A model generated the notes under the pieces. The model ran no database searches, had not been told where the DNA came from, and was given only the letters and a program-made list of their open reading frames with translations. The position numbers and the translations under genes are program-made. From Thauera sp. (GTDB lineage: Bacteria; Pseudomonadota; Gammaproteobacteria; Burkholderiales; Rhodocyclaceae), in contig JAKLLJ010000208.1 in NCBI GenBank assembly GCA_023150215.1, forward strand, positions 310-6,169: DNA of 5,860 bases. Reading direction: 5' to 3'. Shown here one piece after another: positions 1-4,945 of the stretch (positions within the stretch are counted from its first letter, which is position 1; every line of letters starts with the position of its first letter).

Positions 1-414
1 CAGCGGCAGCGCGAACCAGGTGGTCGCCGGCGGGCGGTCGCCGAAGAACAGGCGCGCGAACACCGGCACCATGACGATGCCCATGCTGGAGATGAACGAG
101 GCCTCACCGAGGTGGCTGCTGTGCGACAGGCCGAGGATCCACAGCACCATGCCGCCGGCGAACAGGGTGCCGACAAGCAGGCTGTTGCGCAGTCCGCGCC
201 GATCCAGCGCGCGTAGCTGCGGCAGCGAGAACATCGCCAGCACCAGCCCGGCGATCGCGAAGCGCAGGCCGATGAAGATCAGCGGCGGCATGCCGGCGAG
301 CGCCTCCTTGGAAAAGATCCAGCCCGCCGCCGCGATCAGCGTGGTGAGCACAAGCAGGAGGTCGGCTTCGAGCCGATGCGGCGGTGCGCCGCCACCGGAA
401 CCCTGCACGCTCAT
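1..414 (-). CDS. EamA/DMT-superfamily transporter, N-terminal part (cut by left edge)
   Basis: This is a multi-pass inner-membrane protein of the drug/metabolite transporter superfamily, whose members move small metabolites or, in the ArnE/ArnF branch, lipid-linked sugars. The 138 visible residues cover most of the first EamA repeat. A hydrophilic, Gly/Pro-rich N-terminus (1-18) precedes hydrophobic segments at about 19-34, 43-65, 79-97 and 105-123. Family-like signatures include IGLRFAIAGLVLAMF (48-62), and GEASFISSMGIVMVPVFA (103-120) in the place where the family usually has its conserved A/S-rich helix and Pro. It starts at ATG 414-412, which overlaps the TGA of the gtrA-like gene. A strong GGAGG lies 4 bases upstream (423-419). 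The C-terminal half, including the second EamA repeat if present, lies outside the window. The substrate cannot be read from the sequence. Its place at the end of a glycosylation operon makes a lipid-linked sugar or precursor plausible, but the family is broad. The family call is firm and the role is inferred. Confidence 0.88.
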   Translation of the reverse strand, partial: MSVQGSGGGAPPHRLEADLLLVLTTLIAAAGWIFSKEALAGMPPLIFIGLRFAIAGLVLAMFSLPQLRALDRRGLRNSLLVGTLFAGGMVLWILGLSHSSHLGEASFISSMGIVMVPVFARLFFGDRPPATTWFALPL

Positions 415-821
415 CGCACCTCCACGTCCCGCCGGCCGCGGCGAAAGGTCCACAGGGCGTTGCCGGCGTAATGCCAGGCGAGCAGCAGCGCGGTCGTCAG
501 CACCTGGGCGAGCAGGTAGTGCAGGCCGAACAGCGCCATGAAGAGGCTCATCAGCAACGTCGTCCACGCCAGCCCGGCCAGCGCCACGGCGAAGAAGCGC
601 GGCAGGGCCTGGCCGTGGCTGCGCGTGGAGGCGAACACCAGCCGGCGCGCGAGCGCGTAGTTGACGAGCGCGCCGAGCACGAAGCCGGCGACCGCCCCCC
701 ACAGCGGCGGCGCGCCCGCGCCCTCCACGAGCGCGAGCAGGAGCGCGTAGTGGGCGAGCGTACCCACAGCGCCGACCGCGGCGAAGCGCAGGAAGCGCGC
801 GAATCCGCCGGATGCGCTCAT
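411..821 (-). CDS. GtrA-family membrane protein (putative polyprenyl-phosphate-sugar flippase)
   Basis: The product is 136 residues, the usual length of the GtrA family, whose members are thought to flip undecaprenyl-phosphate-linked sugars to the periplasmic face. Four transmembrane segments are visible at about 10-32, 39-58, 76-98 and 100-119. The two internal family signatures are both present: NYALARRLVF (54-63) after the second segment and NALWTFRRGR (121-130) after the fourth, each an Asn followed by an aromatic-Phe end. The short, basic C-terminus is cytoplasmic by the positive-inside rule. The start at ATG 821-819 overlaps the stop of the GT39-like gene, with GAGGAG at 838-833 upstream, 11 bases away. 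Its own TGA overlaps the ATG of the EamA gene. Its position between a membrane glycosyltransferase and a GtrB-like GT2 gene in one operon supports a flippase role in the same pathway. Transport itself has been inferred rather than shown for most family members. Confidence 0.93.
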   Translation of the reverse strand: MSASGGFARFLRFAAVGAVGTLAHYALLLALVEGAGAPPLWGAVAGFVLGALVNYALARRLVFASTRSHGQALPRFFAVALAGLAWTTLLMSLFMALFGLHYLLAQVLTTALLLAWHYAGNALWTFRRGRRDVEVR

Positions 822-2458
822 CGTGGCCGCCGCTCCTCGCCGACCAGCGCGCGCCGATCCTTCACCACCGCGAGGACGATCCCTGCGCGCACGACCTGCG
901 CCAGCACGCGGCCGTGCAGCGCCTGGTCGCAGCCCATGTGGGTCGGCGAGAGGTAGAAGTCCGCGCCCCACCAGTCGCGCGTCGCGCGCAGCCCGGACGC
1001 GAGCCAGACCTGGGCCTGCAGCGGCTCGGCACACACCGCCACGGTATAGCCCTGCGCCGGCACGCCCTCGCGCACGACGTGGGCGTTCAGCGCGAGCACC
1101 GCCTCGCGCAGACTGCTCGCCCAATAGTCCTGCTCCCAGCGCCCGACCGCCCCGTGCACACCGCCCGCGAGGCGGTTGTAGGCCAGATAGTGGTAAGGAT
1201 GCAGGCGGGCGAGCAGGCCCGCCTGCCCGAGGACTCCCAGCGCGCACGCGACCAGCACGACGCGGCGCAGCAGCGGCGGACGGCTGCGCAGGCCCTGCCA
1301 GGCATGGACGAGCCCGACGCCCGCCAGCACCGCCAGCGGCGGCAGCACGAAGCTGAAATGGCGCAGCCCGTTGTAGAGCGGCGGCGCCGCGAGCAGCGTG
1401 TAGGCGAGCGGGAACAGCGCCGCCAGCACCACTGGCAGCCACGGCAACGCCGCTCGCCGGCCGTGCGCACCGGCGAGCGGCGGCGCGGCGCGTACCCCAG
1501 CCACCAACGCCAACGCGAGCCCGGCGAGGAACAGCTCCGGCAGGCGCACCAGCAGGTAAGTCGCGAGGTAATGCCCCGGCACCTCGCCGACGTTCATCAC
1601 GCGTCCGTCCAGCACCGTGTTCAACTCGAAGCTGAAATGCGAGAACGCACTCATCGCCGTGAGAACGTTGTCCGGCGCCATCGCAGCCCACGGCCAGAAC
1701 AGCGCACCGAGCACCAGCGCGATCGCCGCCGCCGGCAGCAACGCCAGCACGGCGCGCAGCAGGACACGCAGGCGCCCGTCCGGCTGCAGCGCGGCCGCCG
1801 CGAGCATGCCGACGCCGAGGTAGAACACCGCGAACACCGCGCCGATGCGCAAGCCGAAGGCACAGCCGAGCGCCACGCCCAGCCCCGCCAGCACGCGCCA
1901 CGGCGGCGCGGGCAGGGTGTCGAGCACGCGCACGCTGAAGTACAGCGCCCACAGCATGGTGGTGGCGAAGGGAATGTCCTTGGTGTGGGTGAACATCGCC
2001 CCCGACCACGACCCGGTAATCAGCAGCAGCACGAGCGCCGCCAGCCCCGCCCACTCGCCGCCAAGCCGGCGTGCGAGCAGCCAGGTGCCGGCCAGCCCGG
2101 CAAGGCCGAAGAGGGCCGAGAGCAGGTGGCGCAGGTCCCACAGCGCGGGCCCTTCAGCCACGCCGGCGCGCTCGAAGGCGGCCGCGACGAGGTCGAAGAA
2201 GCCGCCGTACAGATAAAGGTTCTTGTACTCGAAGGCCTGGCGATCGGCGAAAGCGGAGGCGTAGAAGTCGAGCAGCAGGCGGCCGTAGACATGCTGGACC
2301 TCCTCGTCGTTGCTGATGCCGTGCTGGTCGAAGGTGAGCAGCGCGAACGCCCCGGCCAGCACCAGCACGGCGAGCGCCAGCCTGCGGGCGAGCGCCCCAT
2401 GCGTCTCGGCGGATGCCGCCGCGGTCGGCGCGCCCGCCGCCGCGCCCGGCGGGATCAT
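818..2458 (-). CDS. GT39/ArnT-like integral membrane glycosyltransferase
   Basis: This 546-residue polytopic protein is about the size of ArnT (roughly 550). GT-C enzymes of this kind use polyprenyl-phosphate sugars and transfer them to acceptors on the periplasmic side. After a hydrophilic Ala/Gly/Pro-rich leader (1-22) and a first membrane segment (about 27-43) comes the first periplasmic loop with an acidic cluster, SNDEEVQHVYGRLLLDF (49-65), where GT-C enzymes keep their essential Asp/Glu. A second typical motif, FTHTKDIPFATTMLW (156-170), carries Lys160-Asp161, close to the position of a second essential Asp in ArnT. Many further hydrophobic helices follow, up to about residue 420. The last ~125 residues are less hydrophobic and contain two Cys (in AVCAEP and HMGCDQA), suggesting a small periplasmic domain. 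The start is ATG 2458-2456 with GGAG 8 bases upstream (2470-2467). It overlaps the GT2 stop upstream and the gtrA-like start downstream. Donor and acceptor are unknown. A protein O-mannosyltransferase-like or O-antigen-modifying role is the alternative to lipid A modification. Confidence 0.85.
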   Translation of the reverse strand: MIPPGAAAGAPTAAASAETHGALARRLALAVLVLAGAFALLTFDQHGISNDEEVQHVYGRLLLDFYASAFADRQAFEYKNLYLYGGFFDLVAAAFERAGVAEGPALWDLRHLLSALFGLAGLAGTWLLARRLGGEWAGLAALVLLLITGSWSGAMFTHTKDIPFATTMLWALYFSVRVLDTLPAPPWRVLAGLGVALGCAFGLRIGAVFAVFYLGVGMLAAAALQPDGRLRVLLRAVLALLPAAAIALVLGALFWPWAAMAPDNVLTAMSAFSHFSFELNTVLDGRVMNVGEVPGHYLATYLLVRLPELFLAGLALALVAGVRAAPPLAGAHGRRAALPWLPVVLAALFPLAYTLLAAPPLYNGLRHFSFVLPPLAVLAGVGLVHAWQGLRSRPPLLRRVVLVACALGVLGQAGLLARLHPYHYLAYNRLAGGVHGAVGRWEQDYWASSLREAVLALNAHVVREGVPAQGYTVAVCAEPLQAQVWLASGLRATRDWWGADFYLSPTHMGCDQALHGRVLAQVVRAGIVLAVVKDRRALVGEERRPR

Positions 2459-3465
2459 CGATCGCGCTCCGGCCTGCGCTCGAAGCCGAGCCGTTCCGAC
2501 ACCAGGAACAGCGGCCGGCCCTTGACCTCGGTGAAGATGCGCCCCACGTACTCGCCGAGCACGCCCAGGCTGATCAACTGGATGCCGGACAGGAACAAGC
2601 CCGACACCATCAGCGACACATAGCCCGGCAGGTCGATGCCGAACAGCATCGTGCGCACGATCAGGAACAGGCCGTAGAGCCCGGACATCCCCGCCAGCAG
2701 CAAGCCCATCACCGACCACACGCGCAGCGGCAGGGTGCTGAACGCCGACAGGCCGTCGATCGCGTAGCGCAGCAGACGCAGCATCGACCAGCCCGACACG
2801 CCGCCGGCGCGCTGCGCAGGTTCGAACGCGACGACCTCCTGGCGGAACCCCACCCAGCTGGTGATCCCCTTCATGAAGCGGGTGCGTTCGGGCAGGCTGT
2901 TGATCGCATCGACCACCGCGCGGTCGAAGACGCGGAAATCGCCCCCGCCTTCAGCGAGCTCGACCTCGGACACCTTGCTGAAGAAGGTGTAGAAAGCACG
3001 CGTGAGCTTGCGCCGCAGCCAGGGATCGGTGGCGCGCGAGCGCCGCACGGCGGTGACCATCATCGCGCCGCCACGCCAGCGCGCCAGCATCTCGGGGATC
3101 AGCTCGGGCGGATGCTGCAGGTCGCCGTCCATCAGCACAATCACATCGCCGGTCGCAGCCTGCAGGCCGGCGGCCATCGCCGCCTCCTTGCCGAAGTTGC
3201 GCGCGAAGCGGATCGCTTTCAGGCGGTGGTCGCGTACACATAGCGCGCAGATCTGCGCATAGGTGTCGTCACGGCTGCCATCATCGACGAAGACGATCTC
3301 CCAGGCGGACAGCTCGAGCCCCTCGAGCACCGCGGACAGGCGTTGGTAAAGCGCCTGCGCAGTGGCGCTCTCGTTGAAGAGCGGGATCACGACCGAAAGT
3401 CTGGGGTGTGCCGAGGACGCGGGCGGCACGTGGGGGTGGGCATCGAGCGAGTCGGAATGCGACAC
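2455..3465 (-). CDS. GT2-family polyprenyl-phosphate glycosyltransferase (GtrB/ArnC/FlmF2-like)
   Basis: This enzyme should transfer a sugar from a nucleotide sugar to undecaprenyl phosphate at the cytoplasmic face. From the chosen start it has 336 residues, within the family's usual 300-340. The GT-A domain begins at LSVVIPLFNE (23-32). VDDGSRDDT (60-68) is the nucleotide-binding motif, RFARNFGKEAAMAAGL (86-101) is characteristic of the DPM1/ArnC/GtrB group, and DGDLQHPPE (113-121) is the DXD-type metal site. GGDFRVFDR (174-182) lies near the acceptor site. An amphipathic stretch SMLRLLRYAIDGLSAFSTLPLR (227-248) precedes two membrane helices (about 249-271 and 284-304), and the tail GEYVGRIFTEVKGRPLF (304-320) is typical of GtrB/ArnC. 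The start is GTG 3465-3463, the only plausible initiator shortly before the domain apart from GTG at codon 13. Neither has a clear Shine-Dalgarno sequence, so the N-terminus is uncertain. It is the first gene of the operon. The sugar cannot be told from sequence. Confidence 0.93.
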   Translation of the reverse strand: MSHSDSLDAHPHVPPASSAHPRLSVVIPLFNESATAQALYQRLSAVLEGLELSAWEIVFVDDGSRDDTYAQICALCVRDHRLKAIRFARNFGKEAAMAAGLQAATGDVIVLMDGDLQHPPELIPEMLARWRGGAMMVTAVRRSRATDPWLRRKLTRAFYTFFSKVSEVELAEGGGDFRVFDRAVVDAINSLPERTRFMKGITSWVGFRQEVVAFEPAQRAGGVSGWSMLRLLRYAIDGLSAFSTLPLRVWSVMGLLLAGMSGLYGLFLIVRTMLFGIDLPGYVSLMVSGLFLSGIQLISLGVLGEYVGRIFTEVKGRPLFLVSERLGFERRPERDR

Positions 3466-3753
3466 GATGGGACAACCGGCAAGTGGGCTCCGCAGCCGGA
3501 GCGAGGACGTGAACGATAAACCATTCGCGCCCGGCCGTCCGAACCCCCACGCGACAAGCTCGCCACGCGGCCTCCGAGAATGCGGAGGCCGCGCGCTGTG
3601 CCAGCCCTCGCACTGGAAACGGCAGCGGGCACAGGAACGACGCAAGACACGCACAGGTCCGGCATCCGCTCGCTGCATCGGTCTGCTGGACGAGCCCGGG
3701 ACGGCGGCGCCAAGCTGCGGGATACTGCGGCTTTACCCCTGCCTGCCGACTGC
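3466..3753. promoter_or_regulatory. Divergent intergenic region between the glycosyltransferase operon and the deacetylase gene
   Basis: These 288 bases separate two divergently read units and should hold both promoters. No conserved protein-coding stretch is seen, although several frames stay open because of the high GC. For the minus-strand operon, a weak sigma70-like pair can be placed: TTCGGA (3543-3538) and TTTATC (3520-3515) with a 17-base spacer, 3 of 6 matches in each box. This would give a 5' leader of about 40 bases before the GTG start. For the plus strand, GATACT (3721-3726) resembles a -10 box (4 of 6) but has no fitting -35. The region also contains a long perfect hairpin (separate entry). 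The promoter positions are guesses. Confidence 0.4.
3566..3593. repeat. Perfect 11-bp inverted repeat (hairpin or operator) in the divergent region
   Basis: The arms CGCGGCCTCCG (3566-3576) and CGGAGGCCGCG (3583-3593) are exact reverse complements around a 6-base loop AGAATG. No T-run follows on either strand, so it is not a canonical intrinsic terminator. It lies about 100 bases upstream of the GT2 start and about 160 upstream of the deacetylase start. It also lies upstream of the weak minus-strand promoter guess, so it could be an operator for a dimeric regulator or a structured leader. Function unknown. Confidence 0.55.
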
Positions 3754-4659
3754 ATGAAGCCCCCCACGCCCATCCGCCCTGCCGCCACCCGCCCGCTGGC
3801 CATATGCGCCGACGACTACGGACTCGCGCCCGGGGTCAGCGCAGCGATCGCCGAACTGATCGAGGCAGGCCGCCTGTCGGCCACCAGCTGCATGAGCGCC
3901 CTGCCCGACTGGCCGCAAGCCGCGCCACCGCTGCGCGCACTGGTGGCACGCGCGCCGGCCGACATCGGCCTGCACCTGACCCTCACCGATCAGCCCGCGC
4001 TCAGCCCGGCCGCACGCACCGCGTGGGGCGAACGTCTGCCCCCCCTCGGCCGCCTGCTCGCCGTCGCGCTCGCCCGCCGCCTGCCCGCGGCCGCGGTCGC
4101 CGCCGAGATCCGCGCCCAGCTCGACGCCTTCGAGGATGCATGGGGCGCACCGCCCGACCATATCGACGGCCACCAGCACGTCCATGTGCTGCCCGGCGTA
4201 CGCGAGCCGCTGCTCGCCGAACTGCTGCGCCGCTACCCGCGCGGCCGGGTGTGGGTGCGCAACTGCGTCGAGGCGCCGGCACGCTGCATGCGCCGCGGCG
4301 AGGCGGTCGGCAAGGCGCTCTTCATCAGCGCGCTGGGCCTCGGCCTCGCGCGCCGCCTGCGCGCCGCCGGCGTGCCGTGCAACGACGGTTTCAGCGGCCT
4401 GCACGACTTCTCGGTCGCGCGCCCGTTCGCACCGAAGATGCGTCGCTTCCTCGCGGGCACGGGTCCGCAGCCCGTGCTGCACGTGCACCCCGGCCGGGTC
4501 GACGCGGCGCTGCGCGCCTGCGACCCCCTCACCACCTCGCGCGAAGTGGAGCTCACCTATCTCGCTTCCGATGAATTCGCCGCCGACCTCGCCGACGCCG
4601 GCCTGCACCCGGCACGCTTCGCCGCATTCGCGGCTCAGGGCGGCCAGGCTGCACCATAG
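3754..4659 (+). CDS. YdjC/ChbG-family carbohydrate deacetylase (NaxD/HpnK-like)
   Basis: Members of this family are metal-dependent enzymes that remove N-acetyl groups from amino sugars: ChbG on chitooligosaccharides, NaxD on polyprenyl-phosphate GalNAc, HpnK on hopanoid-linked GlcNAc. The 301-residue product has every family motif. LAICADDYGLAPG (15-27) contains the catalytic Asp20 and metal ligand Asp21. DIGLHLTL (70-77) contains ligand His74. DHIDGHQHVHVLPG (135-148) contains ligand His140. LHVHPGR (242-248) holds the late active-site His. There is no signal peptide or membrane helix, so it is cytoplasmic, as expected for acting on a carrier-linked sugar before flipping. The start is ATG 3754, 14 codons before the conserved core. 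An in-frame ATG at 3580 would add 58 residues of unlike composition, and neither site has an obvious Shine-Dalgarno sequence. It is transcribed away from the glycosyltransferase operon with 288 bases between, suggesting shared control. The exact substrate (Und-P-sugar versus hopanoid versus oligosaccharide) is inferred from neighbours only. Confidence 0.92.
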   Translation: MKPPTPIRPAATRPLAICADDYGLAPGVSAAIAELIEAGRLSATSCMSALPDWPQAAPPLRALVARAPADIGLHLTLTDQPALSPAARTAWGERLPPLGRLLAVALARRLPAAAVAAEIRAQLDAFEDAWGAPPDHIDGHQHVHVLPGVREPLLAELLRRYPRGRVWVRNCVEAPARCMRRGEAVGKALFISALGLGLARRLRAAGVPCNDGFSGLHDFSVARPFAPKMRRFLAGTGPQPVLHVHPGRVDAALRACDPLTTSREVELTYLASDEFAADLADAGLHPARFAAFAAQGGQAAP

Positions 4660-4674
4660 TGCGGCAGATCGCGA

Positions 4675-4700
4675 GGTGGCGGGGGGGGCGGGGGGGGGCG
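4675..4700 (+). repeat. G-run tract (8 and 9 consecutive G), possible G-quadruplex
   Basis: Sixteen bases after the deacetylase stop codon the plus strand carries GG-T-GG-C, then eight G (4681-4688), a C, and nine G (4690-4698). The tract has enough G-runs to fold into a quadruplex on the plus strand or in an mRNA 3' end. Long homopolymers are also prone to slippage and to sequencing error, so the exact length may vary. It abuts the first REP-like element. Confidence 0.6.
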
Positions 4701-4722
4701 CGGCTACCGCCGCACCTACAGG
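4697..4722 (-). repeat. REP-like element, copy 1 (minus orientation)
   Basis: Read on the minus strand it begins CCTGTAGGTGCGGCGGTAGC and continues CGCGCC. It matches copy 3 at 22 of the first 24 bases. The palindrome GCGGC / GCCGC (4700-4704 and 4709-4713) has a 4-base loop. The GTAG head just before a GC-rich palindrome is the layout known for REP elements mobilised by RAYT transposases. No RAYT gene is in the window. Confidence 0.65.
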
Positions 4723-4732
4723 AGGCGCTGCG

Positions 4733-4748
4733 GTTCGCTGTAGCGAAC
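4733..4748. repeat. Small perfect palindrome between REP-like copies
   Basis: GTTCGCT (4733-4739) and AGCGAAC (4742-4748) are exact reverse complements separated by GT; a realistic hairpin would be 6 bp with a TGTA loop. The second arm with the spacer reads CTGTAGCGAAC, which recalls both the GTAG head and the GCGAAC tail of the neighbouring elements. It may therefore be a remnant copy with its middle lost. There is no T-run after it. Confidence 0.4.
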
Positions 4749-4784
4749 GCGGCGATGAGCTTGGCAAGCACGCGGATTGCCGAC

Positions 4785-4817
4785 GCGCCGGTTCGCGCTT
4801 TCCGGCGCTCCTACAGG
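4785..4817 (-). repeat. REP-like element, copy 2 (minus orientation)
   Basis: On the minus strand it begins CCTGTAGGAGCG and reaches GCGAACC at base 28. It agrees with copy 3 at 24 of these 28 bases. Its palindrome is stronger and differently placed: GCGCCGG (4785-4791) pairs perfectly with CCGGCGC (4802-4808) across a 10-base loop. It lies head-to-head with copy 3, their CCTGTAGG heads 21 bases apart, forming a pair like the BIME arrangement of REP elements. Confidence 0.65.
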
Positions 4818-4838
4818 AAAGCACCGCGGCTCGGGCGC

Positions 4839-4866
4839 CCTGTAGGAGCGGCGGCAGCCGCGAACC
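4839..4866 (+). repeat. REP-like element, copy 3 (plus orientation)
   Basis: It begins CCTGTAGGAGCGGCGGCAGC and ends CGCGAACC. The palindrome GCGGC (4848-4852) and GCCGC (4857-4861) encloses a GGCA loop. It is closest to copy 1 in the stem and to copy 2 in head and tail. It sits 79 bases before the gluQ start, so in a transcript from the deacetylase side it would form a hairpin ahead of gluQ. Confidence 0.65.
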
Positions 4867-4933
4867 TCTCACCGCAAGCCCCGCTCGATCGCCTCCGACC
4901 GCACGAGCTTGCATGATCGGCCGCCGCCCCCAT

Positions 4934-4937
4934 AGGA
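4934..4937 (+). promoter_or_regulatory. Ribosome binding site of gluQ
   Basis: AGGA lies 8 bases before ATG 4946. It decides that start over the in-frame ATG at 4913, which has no purine-rich site upstream and would add 11 residues before the family's conserved beginning. Confidence 0.6.
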
Positions 4938-4945
4938 TCCCGGCC

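Larger units (their letters stand above)
4660..4945. other. Non-coding spacer with G-run and REP-like repeat cluster
   Basis: The 286 bases between the deacetylase stop and the gluQ start show no credible gene. One frame stays open across it but has no family features and runs through the repeats. The spacer holds a G-rich run directly after the deacetylase stop, three REP-like palindromes and one small separate palindrome, all listed individually. No hairpin followed by a T-run was found, so any terminator for the deacetylase would have to be one of the REP-like hairpins or Rho-dependent. A clear promoter for gluQ was not found. Confidence 0.7.

Noticed and set aside
812..2623. Long open frame on the plus strand opposite the GT39-like gene (603 codons)
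   Set aside because: It is rich in Arg, Gln, His and Glu with no domain-like pattern, and lies antisense to a gene with clear membrane and family motifs. High GC keeps such antisense frames open.
3515..3543. Firm sigma70 promoter for the minus-strand operon
   Set aside because: Spacing is ideal at 17 bases but both boxes match only 3 of 6 positions, so it is mentioned only as a guess within the intergenic entry.
3580..3753. 58-residue N-terminal extension of the deacetylase from ATG 3580
   Set aside because: Its composition is Arg/Ala-rich and unlike the rest. The family core starts 14 codons after ATG 3754, and the upstream ATG lies inside the loop of the perfect hairpin.
3754..4659. Assignment of the deacetylase specifically as hopanoid HpnK
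   Set aside because: HpnK works with HpnI, a GT2 of a different type. The neighbouring GT2 has the GtrB/ArnC layout with two C-terminal helices, and no other hopanoid genes are present. Kept only as an alternative.
4874..4912. GCAAGC/GCTTGC inverted repeat before gluQ as a riboswitch or attenuator
   Set aside because: Only 6 bp with a 27-base loop and no terminator alternative; such pairs are expected by chance in this composition.
4659..4916. Small plus-strand open frame of 85 codons in the spacer
   Set aside because: It begins at a GTG overlapping the deacetylase stop, but its sequence is made of the G-run and REP-like repeats and shows no conserved features.
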